Positions 47,508 through 56,106 of a DNA stretch of 64,000 bases are shown here, in pieces (the first letter of the stretch is position 1; every line of letters begins with the position of its first letter). A program made the translations under genes and the position numbers. Origin of the DNA: Gammaproteobacteria bacterium (GTDB lineage: Bacteria; Pseudomonadota; Gammaproteobacteria; UBA6429; Thiohalophilaceae). The notes beneath the pieces are model-generated. The model was not told where the DNA came from. It made no database searches and worked only from the letters and a program-made list of their open reading frames with translations. Where the stretch lies: positions 1 through 64,000 of the forward strand of contig JACQBC010000014.1 in the NCBI GenBank assembly GCA_016194635.1. Reading direction: 5' to 3'.

Positions 47508-47924
47508 GTGCGGTTCTCCCTCGCCAACCCCACCCTGCGGCAATTCCTGGCGTTTGCGACGCTGGGGGTTATCGGGACCGCCGCTCACTATGCTACCTTG
47601 GTGGTGTGTGTTGAGGGGTTGAAGTTAACACCACTGATTGGGTCCACCCTGGGTTTTATGGTGGGCGCGATCATTAATTATTTGCTCAATTATTATTTAA
47701 CGTTCCGCAGCACCAAGCAGCACCGCGATACCCTGGGAAAATTCATGCTGATCGCCGCGGTGGGAATGGGGATCAACAGCCTGATCATGTTGCTGGCCTT
47801 AAACGTATTGATGCTTTATTATTTGCTCAGCCAGGTGCTGGCGACGGTACTGGTGTTAATTTGGAACTTCACCATCAATAAACTCTGGACCTTCGCTGAT
47901 CACCCGAACAATCATCGAACTTAA
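47508..47924 (+). CDS. GtrA-family membrane protein
   Basis: 138 aa, four TM helices. FLAFATLGVIGTAAHYATLV, GAIINYLLNYYLTFRS and the closing ATVLVLIWNFTINKLWTF are typical of GtrA/DPMS family proteins, thought to flip undecaprenyl-phosphate sugar across the inner membrane. The start is GTG 47508, 2 bases after the GT2 stop. Its role is to hand the sugar made by the preceding enzyme to the periplasmic transferase that follows. Confidence 0.88.
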   Translation: MRFSLANPTLRQFLAFATLGVIGTAAHYATLVVCVEGLKLTPLIGSTLGFMVGAIINYLLNYYLTFRSTKQHRDTLGKFMLIAAVGMGINSLIMLLALNVLMLYYLLSQVLATVLVLIWNFTINKLWTFADHPNNHRT

Positions 47925-47941
47925 GCTTAGCTTACGACCTC

Positions 47942-49531
47942 ATGCGCCTATCCGCCTCTTTCAGCTCTACCACGTTTGATAATCCCCATGCTGTGCGCTA
48001 TCAACTGAGTCTCGCTGGGATTCTGCTCGCGGGTCTGGCCTTGCGAATGTACGCGGCGCTGGTCGGCGAGGGTTATCACTACTTCGCCATCGGCGATGAA
48101 ATCCTGGGATATGAATATGCCTTGGGATTTTTGCACGGCGACAGCTTCGCCTATTACTTGCAACAACCCACCTTTGCGGGCGGACAATCCCCAGGACCCA
48201 CCTGGACGTTAATCTGGGTGGGATTGCTCAAGCTCGGCGGCGGCTCGGTGCATCGCGCCATTGCCTGGATGGCGGTATTTAACAGTTTGGGTGTATTTTT
48301 GGTGTACCGGCTCGCGCGGCAATTTTTACAACCTCGTTTTGCATTGTTAGCCTGTTTGTTGTTCGCGCTGGGTCCCTGGCCGGTATACCACTCCGCGGGG
48401 ATCTGGAACCCGATGACCCTGGTGGTGGTGGGCTGTGGATTATTTCTGAGTTTATGGCGGGTAACGCGGGCACCCGATTCAAAATGGATTGTACTGGTGT
48501 GTTTCATTGCCATAGTCCTGCCGCAATTTCATATGATCGGGTTGTTTTATCTACCCGCGGTGGCATTCATGCTATGGATCAGTCCCGCGCGCCTGCACCG
48601 CGCTGGCTTCATTGTGGGTAGTGTCTTGGGCATGGCCATGTATCTGCCGTATTTAATTGGCGAGTTCACCCACGGTTGGTCCAATACCAAACACATTCTT
48701 GCGGGTAATGATCCCTTCACCTTTGGGGTGTTTAAAATCATCAGCGCGCCGCTAACCGTGCTCTCCAACTTTCCCGGCCGGTGGGTGAGCGATGATTTAC
48801 CTGAAACCATCGACTTCGCCACGCAGTGGTTTGGATCTTCCGCGTTGCTGTTAACCTTGAATCTGTTGTCGTTTCTGGTGGCGATCGTCAGCCTGGTTTT
48901 TTTCTTCACCCATTTCGCGCGGGCTATAAAATCCGCGCGGGGTTCGTTGCGCGCGGCCTTTGCGCAACAACCCGCCGTGATTTATATCGGCCTGATGCTA
49001 TTGTTACCGGTACTGCTGTTTACGCTCACCGGACACAATTTCAGTACCCGTTATACCGTGCTGACGTATCCACTGCTGTTTTTATTGCCGGCGTATTTTA
49101 TCCAGCATGCCACTCCCAATGGTTGGCGGCGATTTGTGGTCTACGTGTTGCCGCTTAACCTTGTTGCCGGTATTTATCTGTGCATCGCGTTTTATACCCA
49201 CGTCAATCACTTGATTAATAATGGTACCTATCTGGCCTGTAGTTTTCATAAATTAGAATCCTTGCGCGCCATCATAAAAACCCACGCCGGTGATAACGCC
49301 TGGGTACAAATCGATAACAGCCGTTATGGCGATCACGCCGCGATCGATAAAGAATATATCGGTGGTAATGCCTTGATGCAGTATTTTAAGGTGTATGAAA
49401 AATATCTGGGGCATCCTGGCGCGCCACCCGCTATTACCAAGACGTATCGTGTCGATCACGACACCCATCCCGAAATCAACCCGCAACGCATCGCGTACCG
49501 AGGCAATGGGGTGATTATTTACTTGGAGTGA
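47942..49531 (+). CDS. GT-C membrane glycosyltransferase (ArnT/PMT-like)
   Basis: 529 aa. About eleven TM helices. An acidic motif early in loop 1 (AIGDEILGYEYA), AGGQSPGPTW and a soluble C-terminal periplasmic domain (about 430-529) fit GT-C enzymes that use undecaprenyl-phosphate sugars (GtrC/ArnT/PMT group). It would transfer the sugar to LPS, O-antigen or a protein in the periplasm. It is the last gene of the GtrB-GtrA-GT-C operon. Acceptor unknown. Confidence 0.82.
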   Translation: MRLSASFSSTTFDNPHAVRYQLSLAGILLAGLALRMYAALVGEGYHYFAIGDEILGYEYALGFLHGDSFAYYLQQPTFAGGQSPGPTWTLIWVGLLKLGGGSVHRAIAWMAVFNSLGVFLVYRLARQFLQPRFALLACLLFALGPWPVYHSAGIWNPMTLVVVGCGLFLSLWRVTRAPDSKWIVLVCFIAIVLPQFHMIGLFYLPAVAFMLWISPARLHRAGFIVGSVLGMAMYLPYLIGEFTHGWSNTKHILAGNDPFTFGVFKIISAPLTVLSNFPGRWVSDDLPETIDFATQWFGSSALLLTLNLLSFLVAIVSLVFFFTHFARAIKSARGSLRAAFAQQPAVIYIGLMLLLPVLLFTLTGHNFSTRYTVLTYPLLFLLPAYFIQHATPNGWRRFVVYVLPLNLVAGIYLCIAFYTHVNHLINNGTYLACSFHKLESLRAIIKTHAGDNAWVQIDNSRYGDHAAIDKEYIGGNALMQYFKVYEKYLGHPGAPPAITKTYRVDHDTHPEINPQRIAYRGNGVIIYLE

Positions 49532-49569
49532 TATTTAGCACCAACCGCTTCGTGGATTAGCAGCGGAAC

Positions 49570-49790
49570 AGGTATTCCCCCTGCCACGCCTCATGATACG
49601 CCGTGAATACCGCCCTCGGCAATTGCTCCTGGCATTGCTCTACCGGGCATCCATGCCCTCGTGCAGACTCGAGGGCGGCAGTCGTTCACAACATCCTGTC
49701 TAACGCGACACTAGCACATCCTCGTGCGTCGTCCCTGCCGTCGACGGTCAGGTGGTTGGGAGGGGAAGCCACCAGCCTCGCATGCTACTA
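49570..49790. repeat. Degenerate copy of the palindromic repeat family
   Basis: The 49532-49893 gap has no gene. Within it are inverted segments: ACCGCCCTCG (near 49611) with CGAGGGCGG (near 49669), GGGCATCCATGCCC (near 49650) and CCGTCGACGG (near 49738). ACGCCGTGAATACCGCCC near 49600 resembles the start of the core of the intact element at 49894-49999, in opposite orientation. It looks like an old, decayed element. Confidence 0.45.
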
Positions 49791-49893
49791 ATGGTCAACC
49801 CTGACCCAAATCGGATTTGGACCAACATAACTAGTTTTCCTATTCCGCGTTATGTATTAGAAATAGCTAGTCAGGCTTTTACTAATGAGGCGT

Positions 49894-49999
49894 ATGGAAA
49901 GGATACCCCCCACCACGACCGTCCGCCGCAGGGATGCTGCTGTCGAGTCTACAGGGAGGTATTTACGGCGTGTCTTGGTGGGGGGGGGATCCTTTCCAT
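49894..49999. repeat. Palindromic repeat element, copy 1
   Basis: Imperfect arms 49894-49919 (ATGGAAAGGAT, six C, ACCACGAC) and 49972-49999 (its near complement with nine G) enclose a 52-base core. Read on the minus strand, the core contains AAATACCTCCCTGTAGAC and CAGCAGCATCCCTG, related to the cores at 53.2 and 60.1 kb. The right half overlaps the last codons of the minus-strand GT9 gene. Confidence 0.8.
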
Positions 50000-51007
50000 G
50001 TGACTCAGTAATAATACGCTGCTTACGGCGGTATACACGTCATCAACCGCCGGTATCGAACCATCGGGGTTGAACACCGCTTCGTGTAGCGCGTACTTGG
50101 GCCAATAACGGTACGGCACAGTGGAAAAAAATATCCCGACGGTGGAGGTTTGGGCTGCGATCGCCAGGTTACGCACGCCGGTGTCGTTGGCTATCACCAC
50201 CCGCGCGCCCTTGATCAACCCCGTGGTTTCTTCCAACGAGGTGGGTTTTATAGCCACTACATTGGAATAATTGCGCAGTGTTTGCATCATGGGATCGATG
50301 CTCTCCCAGGCCATTACCCCCTGTAAGACAAAGTGGTCCAGCTGCGGATAGGCCACCGCCAGGCGTTCGATCAATTGGGTGTAATGGGCCTGCGGCCAAC
50401 ATTTACTGCCGACCGAGGCGGTTGGGAAATACACCATGTAGGGTTTGTGATGCACACGCGCTGGACCGGGTAAATCAAATACCAAGGGCGCGCGGGGTTT
50501 AAAACCCAGCAGTCTTAACATATCCAGCATGGTCTCGGCTTCAAATTGAAAATCGGAGCGCCATACCACCGCGTCGAAAAACACATAACGTTGCCAGGGC
50601 CGGTAGGGGAATCCGACTTTAAGCTTGGCCTGACTCAATAAGCACAGCCAGTGTGAACGCGTGGTGCTGGCCTGATCAAAAATAATATCCTGTGGGCCCA
50701 GGGCTTGGGCGCGACGGATCTGTTCGCGCACTGACACCTGGCGTTGATCGCTGCCGTACATGGTATGAACCTGGTCCACCAAATCGACCGGGGCACCGTA
50801 GGTGTAGTGACTTACCATGCTCAGGGTAAGCTGTGCATTGGGGAAACAGCGCCTTAACTCCAATAAAAAGGGCCGCAACAATACCATGTCCCCCAAGGCG
50901 GCATGTCGGATCACGGCGACCCGCCGCACCTGCGCCGGTATGAGGTCGGTTATAATCCGTTTGGCCTTCGCCGAGGCCCAGGCGCCGCGCTCGAACCAGA
51001 ATTTCAT
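49949..51007 (-). CDS. GT9 glycosyltransferase (heptosyltransferase family)
   Basis: 352 aa. VAVIRHAALGDMVLLRPFLLELR at the N-terminus and VIANDTGVRNLAIAA with FFSTVPYRYWPKY in the donor domain place it in GT9. A 20-residue N-terminal lead precedes the usual start; ATG 51007 lacks a clear ribosome site. The last 15 residues (ERIPPPPRHAVNTSL) and the stop codon are encoded by a palindromic repeat element, so the native C-terminus has been replaced. The head-to-head gene at 51058 is another GT9. Sugar and acceptor unknown. Confidence 0.8.
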   Translation of the reverse strand: MKFWFERGAWASAKAKRIITDLIPAQVRRVAVIRHAALGDMVLLRPFLLELRRCFPNAQLTLSMVSHYTYGAPVDLVDQVHTMYGSDQRQVSVREQIRRAQALGPQDIIFDQASTTRSHWLCLLSQAKLKVGFPYRPWQRYVFFDAVVWRSDFQFEAETMLDMLRLLGFKPRAPLVFDLPGPARVHHKPYMVYFPTASVGSKCWPQAHYTQLIERLAVAYPQLDHFVLQGVMAWESIDPMMQTLRNYSNVVAIKPTSLEETTGLIKGARVVIANDTGVRNLAIAAQTSTVGIFFSTVPYRYWPKYALHEAVFNPDGSIPAVDDVYTAVSSVLLLSHMERIPPPPRHAVNTSL

Positions 51008-51057
51008 AGCTAATACATCACGTGACCTTGATGTGTATGATCATATATCATCAGCCC

Positions 51058-52107
51058 ATGCCGCACAGCGCTGCCCCGCTAAAAAAACTATTGATTGTCC
51101 GCAATGATAAGCTCGGCGATTTCATGCTCAGTCTGCCCACCTTGGCGCTATTGCGGGCGGCCTTACCCGCCACCGAACTCGAGGTTTTATTGCCCGAATA
51201 CACCCGCGAGATTGCCCTGGCCAGCGGTTATATCGACGCGGTCATTCACGACCCCGGCCACAACGCACCGCCCGGACATTACCGTGCGCTGCGGCAACAG
51301 CTAAAACTGGCGCGCTACGATGCGGTGCTGACCCTGTTCTCCACCACCCGTATCGGTTGGTGTGTGTACCATGCTGGGATTCCCTACCGCCTCGCCCCCG
51401 CCACTAAACTCGCGCAATTTTTTTATAACCGGCGTTTAATCCAACACCGTTCACAGTCCACCCAGCCCGAGTTTGCGTACAACCTTGAGCTGGGGAAAAA
51501 ATTATTACGCGATTTTGGTGTCACTATCCCCACTCACCTGCACGGTCCGTATTTGCACTTCCCGCGTAATGACATCGAGGCGCTTAAACACCAATTTCTG
51601 CAGCCGCACGGCATCGATCCAAAACAACCGCTGGTGTTTATCCACCCAGGCAGCGGTGGTTCGGCGGTAAATTTATCGCTGGGCCAATACGCGCGTCTGG
51701 CGCATAGCCTGGCGCAACAAGCGCCGGTTAGCTTTGTGTTCAGCGCCGGTCCAACTGAAATCGAAACAGCGCAAGCCCTCGGGGCGATGCTCAAGGGCAT
51801 CCCGCATGTGATCTATCACTCCACGCACGGTCTGGTCTCGTTCGCCAGGCATATCGCCTGCGCCGACGTATTTATCAGTGGTTCGACCGGACCGCTGCAT
51901 ATTGCGGGAGCGTTAAATCGGCCCACAGTGGGGTTTTATCCCAACCGCCGCTCCGCCACGGCACTGCGCTGGCAAACCCTCAGCGAGGCCGATCGCCGCC
52001 TGGCCTTTTCACCGCCGCCCGATAGCGGCGCGGAATCCATGTTGGAAATTGATGTAGAACACTGCGCGCAGGAAATTACACAACGGTTGCAACGGTTCTT
52101 GAGTTGA
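51058..52107 (+). CDS. GT9 glycosyltransferase (heptosyltransferase family)
   Basis: 349 aa from ATG 51058. LLIVRNDKLGDFMLSLPTLALLR is the GT9 N-terminal motif; VFIHPGSGGSAVNL and FISGSTGPLHIAGALNRPTVGFYP form the donor site. It resembles the heptosyltransferases of LPS core clusters that end in a Cys-poor domain; which heptose position it fills is unknown. In-frame starts at 51022 and 51037 are possible, none with a good ribosome site. It ends 19 bases from the convergent waaF. Confidence 0.82.
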   Translation: MPHSAAPLKKLLIVRNDKLGDFMLSLPTLALLRAALPATELEVLLPEYTREIALASGYIDAVIHDPGHNAPPGHYRALRQQLKLARYDAVLTLFSTTRIGWCVYHAGIPYRLAPATKLAQFFYNRRLIQHRSQSTQPEFAYNLELGKKLLRDFGVTIPTHLHGPYLHFPRNDIEALKHQFLQPHGIDPKQPLVFIHPGSGGSAVNLSLGQYARLAHSLAQQAPVSFVFSAGPTEIETAQALGAMLKGIPHVIYHSTHGLVSFARHIACADVFISGSTGPLHIAGALNRPTVGFYPNRRSATALRWQTLSEADRRLAFSPPPDSGAESMLEIDVEHCAQEITQRLQRFLS

Positions 52108-52126
52108 AGAAGCGTTAACAACACGC

Positions 52127-53140
52127 CTATTTTGCTATATGCTTAATAGCGATCAATACTTCATCCACTGAAATTCCTTTTAAACAATTGTAGTGTCCAT
52201 AGCGGCAGGTGCGAGCAAAACACGGGCTGCATTCCAATCGATGATAAATAACCTGGGCCCGATCGGTCAGTGGCGGCGTGTAGTCTGGCGTGGAAGAACC
52301 GTAGATCGCCACCACCGGCACACCGGTTGCCGCCGCGATATGCATCAATCCTGAATCATTGGTGATCGCCACGTGGACCAAGGCCAGCAAATCAACCGCG
52401 TCCACCAAAGTTGTTCGTCCACATAAATTACTTACCGCGGGTAGTCCCAGCGCGATTTGGTCTCCAAGCGTTCTTTCTTTCGCGGAGCCCAGTATCCACA
52501 CGTTGTTATTTACCTCCACCAAGCGCCGCGCCAAGTTTCGATAGTATTCAACCGGCCATTGCTTAGCGGGTCCGTATTCTGCCCCCGGCATTAATGCCAC
52601 GATCGGCCGCTGTGTGGTTAAATTCAGTTTCGCTAATAGACCCTGCTGATTGGTCCGATCCACCGTGAGTCGCGGTTTAGCGATCGGTGCTGGTTGTGGT
52701 GTATCCTGGGGATATCCCAGCGCCACAAAACGCTGTACGGTTTGCGTCAGCCGTGACGGATCCATGGGACGCATCTCATTGATCACCCCATAACGCATTT
52801 CACCGCGATAACCGCGGCGTTGCGGCACCCCGGCAAACCATGGAATCAGGGCTGATTTAAACGAACGCGGCAATACAATCGCGAGATCATAGGCTTGGTT
52901 GCGCAATTTCCGCGCCACCCGCCAACGTACTCCCAACCCCAGTTGCTGATGACCTATTGGTAATTCAATGCCGTGGCGCACCTGTGGCATTCGTGCAAGC
53001 AGCGGTAATGACCACGCTGGCGCTGCCACATCGATCAAACATGCCGGGTGGACTTGGTGTAAACTGAGATACAAACTCTGCGCCATCACCATATCGCCGA
53101 CCCAGGCCGGGCCGATGATTAGAATCTGAAATGGGATCAT
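52127..53140 (-). CDS. waaF: ADP-heptose:LPS heptosyltransferase II WaaF
   Basis: 337 aa. It closely follows WaaF: QILIIGPAWVGDMVMAQSL, VAAPAWSLPLLARMP, LPRSFKSALIPWFAGVP, RRGYRGEMRYG, MPGAEYGPAKQWP and TNDSGLMHIAAATGVPVVAIYGSSTPDYTPPL. It adds the second heptose of the LPS inner core. The start at 53140 matches the family; the open frame extends upstream into a palindromic repeat and that extension is rejected. The C-terminus has Cys residues (CSPCFARTCRYGHYNC) common in this subgroup. It lies downstream of hldE and hldD, separated by the repeat. Confidence 0.92.
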   Translation of the reverse strand: MIPFQILIIGPAWVGDMVMAQSLYLSLHQVHPACLIDVAAPAWSLPLLARMPQVRHGIELPIGHQQLGLGVRWRVARKLRNQAYDLAIVLPRSFKSALIPWFAGVPQRRGYRGEMRYGVINEMRPMDPSRLTQTVQRFVALGYPQDTPQPAPIAKPRLTVDRTNQQGLLAKLNLTTQRPIVALMPGAEYGPAKQWPVEYYRNLARRLVEVNNNVWILGSAKERTLGDQIALGLPAVSNLCGRTTLVDAVDLLALVHVAITNDSGLMHIAAATGVPVVAIYGSSTPDYTPPLTDRAQVIYHRLECSPCFARTCRYGHYNCLKGISVDEVLIAIKHIAK

Positions 53141-53201
53141 GGGTGACATACGGGATATTTCGTGGTACGTGCATAAATCTGTTGCTGCGCGATTCGCTGG
53201 T

Positions 53202-53321
53202 AATTCGTGGTGAGGAGGTTCCGGGGCGGTTGTGACACGCACGAATACATCCCTGTAGCTCGGCGGCGGCATCCCTGGCGCCGACGGTCACAACCGCCCC
53301 GGAACCTCCTCACCACGAATT
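53202..53321. repeat. Palindromic repeat element, copy 2 (perfect 35-bp arms)
   Basis: 53202-53236 and 53287-53321 are perfect inverted copies of each other over 35 bases. They enclose a 50-base core with ATACATCCCTGTAGCTCG and a nested GGCGGCGGCATCCCTGG-type hairpin. It lies between hldD and waaF, downstream of the hldD stop by 28 bases. In RNA the arms would form an uninterrupted duplex between these two cistrons. Confidence 0.92.
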
Positions 53322-53349
53322 TAGCGGACAGAACCAAACTTAACCCGTA

Positions 53350-54297
53350 TTACTTTTGTGCTACCAGCCACTGCATATATTCCTTCACACCCTGTTCAAC
53401 CGTCTTAAACGGCTGATCGTAGCCGGCATTGCGTAATGCGCTGATATCAGCCTCGGTAAAACTCTGGTAGCGGCCTTTTAAAGGTTCGGGAAAGGGAATG
53501 TACTCGATTTGGCCATGCCCGTGAACCTTAATCACTGTATTGGCCACGTCGTTAAAAGGCTGGCTGCGGCCGGTGCCTAGATTAAATATTCCGGACCTGG
53601 TTGGATTTTCCATGAACCATAAATTGACGTTAACACAATCGCCCACGTAAACAAAATCGCGGCGCTGTTCGCCGTTGCCATAACCATCACAGCCCTCGAA
53701 TAACCGAGCCTTACCCGCGCTATTAATTTGATTGTTGACATGAAACGCCACGCTCGCCATGCTGCCTTTATGCGCTTCGCGCGGGCCGTAGACATTAAAA
53801 TAGCGGAAACCGACAATTTGGCTTGGTGTGTTTTTCAAATAACGCCGCGCGTATTGATCAAATAAAAACTTAGAGTAACCGTATACATTCAAAGGCTCTT
53901 CGTGCTCACGGATTTCTTTAAAGACACGGCCAGCACCATAAACCGACGCCGATGACGCATACAAATAGGAAATTTTATTATCCATGCAGTAGTGTAATAA
54001 AATTTTGGAGTATTCGTAATTATTTTGCATCATGTAATGGCCATCCCACTCGGTGGTAGAGGAACAGGCGCCTTCATGGAAGATCGCCTGTACTTTGCCG
54101 AACCGCTCGGCGTTTTTTACCCGGCGTAAGAATTCTTCTTTATCCAAGAAATCGGCGATTTCGCAGTCGGCGATATTTTTAAACTTTACCCCGTTCTTAA
54201 GGTTGTCGACCACAATGATATCGCGTTCACCACGCGCATTGAGTGTTTTTACAATATTACTGCCGATAAACCCGGCGCCGCCGGTGACTATGATCAT
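53350..54297 (-). CDS. hldD: ADP-L-glycero-D-manno-heptose 6-epimerase HldD
   Basis: 315 aa short-chain dehydrogenase-fold epimerase. NADP-binding GGAGFIGSN at the N-terminus, SSASVYG and the catalytic YGYSK (Tyr-x-x-x-Lys), plus [11 protein letters not shown]. It converts ADP-D-glycero- to ADP-L-glycero-manno-heptose, the last step of heptose donor synthesis. It starts 65 bases after hldE on the same strand. The waaF gene that uses its product is downstream. Confidence 0.96.
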   Translation of the reverse strand: MIIVTGGAGFIGSNIVKTLNARGERDIIVVDNLKNGVKFKNIADCEIADFLDKEEFLRRVKNAERFGKVQAIFHEGACSSTTEWDGHYMMQNNYEYSKILLHYCMDNKISYLYASSASVYGAGRVFKEIREHEEPLNVYGYSKFLFDQYARRYLKNTPSQIVGFRYFNVYGPREAHKGSMASVAFHVNNQINSAGKARLFEGCDGYGNGEQRRDFVYVGDCVNVNLWFMENPTRSGIFNLGTGRSQPFNDVANTVIKVHGHGQIEYIPFPEPLKGRYQSFTEADISALRNAGYDQPFKTVEQGVKEYMQWLVAQK

Positions 54298-54362
54298 AGT
54301 GCCTCTTTTGGTTTAACGTTTTCCCTGTGTCTTTCCCGGAAAGAACAGACACATGGGGATTT

Positions 54363-55793
54363 CTATTTTACGCGTTGCAAAATGGTTTTGATGATATCCG
54401 AGGTCGAATGCCCTGCTACAAAGGGCACTATCCGTACCTGGCCGCCATGTTCGATTACACATTTTCCGCCCGCGACTTGCTCGGGTGTATAATCGCCGCC
54501 CTTGACTAAAATGTTAGGTACTACCTTACAAATCAATCTTTGCGGGGTGTCTTCGCTAAAGGACACGATCCAATCCACACATTCCAGCGCGGCCAACATC
54601 GCCATCCGGTGGGCAAGATCATTGATGGGCCGGTGTTCGCCTTTGAGTTTGCGCACCGAGGCATCGGCGTTGACCGCGACGATCAACCGATCGCCCAATG
54701 TGCGTGCCTGTTGTAAATAACTGACATGACCGGGATGGAGGATATCAAAACAACCGTTGGTCATCACCACGGACTGACCTTGTAGCTTGGCGTGCTCCAC
54801 CAGCGCTATGAGTTTGGCTTCATCCACTACCCCTCGCTCCAAGGGTAACTCCTCACGCATGGCGCGTTGTAATTCCACCGGCGACACCGTAGCGGTACCG
54901 AGTTTACCTACAACCAGCCCCGCGCCAAAATTCGACAAGGCGGTGGCCTCGTCCAAGGGTACACCCGCCGCCAGGGCCGCCGCCAAGACCGCGATAACGG
55001 TGTCACCCGCACCGGTCACATCAAATACTTCCCGCGCCTTGGTGGGCAAATGTAAGGGCGCGGCCTCACGCTGCAATAAGGTCATGCCTTTATCGCTGCG
55101 TGTCACCAGCAGGGCTTGCAGGTTGATTTTTTTAATCAATGCCATACCCCGTTCGATGATCTGCGCGTCCGTGTCGCAACGCCCAACCACCGCTTCAAAT
55201 TCATGTAGATTGGGTGTAATCAAGGTCGCATTGCGATACGGTTCAAAATCGGTACTCTTGGGATCGATCAATACCGGGATGTTTTGTTTGCGCGCGGCGG
55301 CGATCAATTGTGGTACTTGTGACAGGGTGCCTTTGCCATAATCGGATAACACTACGACACGCGCCGCGCGCATGGCATCACTGGCACGGCCCAGCAGCTT
55401 TTCATGCGCGGCATGATAAAACCCGTCTTCAAAATCCAGACGGATCAATTGCTGATGACGGCTTAAGACCCGTAGTTTGGTGATGGTCGTGCCGTGGGGG
55501 ATGCGTTCAAAATGGCACACCACGCCGGCGGTTTCCAGTAAGGACTGCAATTCGCCGGCCACGTCATCGTCGCCGGTGTAACCCACCACTTGCGCGGTTG
55601 CGCCTAAGGCGGCGATGTTCAGTGCGACATTGCCCGCACCACCGGCGCGTTCCTCCGCGCCACGCACCAGCACCACCGGTACCGGTGCTTCGGGCGAGAT
55701 ACGCGAAGTATCGCCGTGCCAATAACGGTCCAGCATCAAGTCACCGATCACCAGTACATTGGCCTGGGTAAAATCTGGAATGCTGCGTTGCAC
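54363..55793 (-). CDS. hldE: Bifunctional heptose kinase/adenylyltransferase HldE
   Basis: 476 aa, the normal fused length. The N-terminal ribokinase-like domain (1-about 320) has [20 protein letters not shown] and the [11 protein letters not shown] anion-hole motif; the C-terminal nucleotidyltransferase has [12 protein letters not shown]. It makes ADP-D-glycero-beta-D-manno-heptose from the 7-phosphate together with GmhB. It is the first gene of an hldE-hldD-(repeat)-waaF group. The start has no strong ribosome site; TTG-rich sequence precedes ATG. Confidence 0.95.
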   Translation of the reverse strand: MQRSIPDFTQANVLVIGDLMLDRYWHGDTSRISPEAPVPVVLVRGAEERAGGAGNVALNIAALGATAQVVGYTGDDDVAGELQSLLETAGVVCHFERIPHGTTITKLRVLSRHQQLIRLDFEDGFYHAAHEKLLGRASDAMRAARVVVLSDYGKGTLSQVPQLIAAARKQNIPVLIDPKSTDFEPYRNATLITPNLHEFEAVVGRCDTDAQIIERGMALIKKINLQALLVTRSDKGMTLLQREAAPLHLPTKAREVFDVTGAGDTVIAVLAAALAAGVPLDEATALSNFGAGLVVGKLGTATVSPVELQRAMREELPLERGVVDEAKLIALVEHAKLQGQSVVMTNGCFDILHPGHVSYLQQARTLGDRLIVAVNADASVRKLKGEHRPINDLAHRMAMLAALECVDWIVSFSEDTPQRLICKVVPNILVKGGDYTPEQVAGGKCVIEHGGQVRIVPFVAGHSTSDIIKTILQRVK

Positions 55794-55795
55794 TT

Positions 55796-55876
55796 GGAAC
55801 CCTCACCCTAACCCTCTCTCTCAGAGAAGAGGGGGAAATTTAGTTATTACAATTCCCACTCCCCGCCGGGAGAGGG
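55796..55876. repeat. CCCTCTC/GAGAGGG palindromic intergenic segment
   Basis: The gap between hldE and the zinc-finger gene contains CCTCACCCTAACCCTCTCTCTC, the partly complementary GAGAAGAGGGGG and, further on, CTCCCCGCCGGGAGAGGGG. These are small inverted repeats of a kind scattered in many bacterial genomes. It may act as a weak terminator of the zinc-finger gene. It is distinct from the long-armed family nearby. Confidence 0.45.
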
Positions 55877-55895
55877 GATCACGTCAAACCGATGG

Positions 55896-56081
55896 TTAAT
55901 CTTTTAATTCGTACAGCGCGCCGCAGTATGGGCAACGCACGGTCCCTTTATCTTCTATCGGCAGGTACACTCGTGGATGCGAATTCCACAAGGTCATGCT
56001 GTCCATAGGACAATGCAGGGGCAGGTCTTTGCGGGTGACCTGGTAACATTTTTCAGCGTTCGCGGTTTGTTTGGGTTCCAT
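55896..56081 (-). CDS. Small CHCC zinc-finger protein
   Basis: 61 aa. The pattern YQVTRKDLPLHCPMDSM, then HPRVYLPIED and CPYCGALYELKD supplies Cys, His and two Cys ligands, as in the proteobacterial zf-CHCC proteins related to mitochondrial NDUFS6. Role unknown; a link to complex I or Fe-S proteins is suggested only by fold. ATG 56081 is preferred because GGTGA lies 8 bases upstream; ATG 56096 would add five residues. It is 26 bases after ilvE and likely cotranscribed with it. Confidence 0.85.
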   Translation of the reverse strand: MEPKQTANAEKCYQVTRKDLPLHCPMDSMTLWNSHPRVYLPIEDKGTVRCPYCGALYELKD

Positions 56082-56106
56082 AATTATATTCACCATTGCG
56101 TGTGGG

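Noticed and set aside
53141-53272. N-terminal extension of waaF
   Set aside because: The extra 44 residues are translated repeat arm and core; WaaF homologues start at the Met at 53140.
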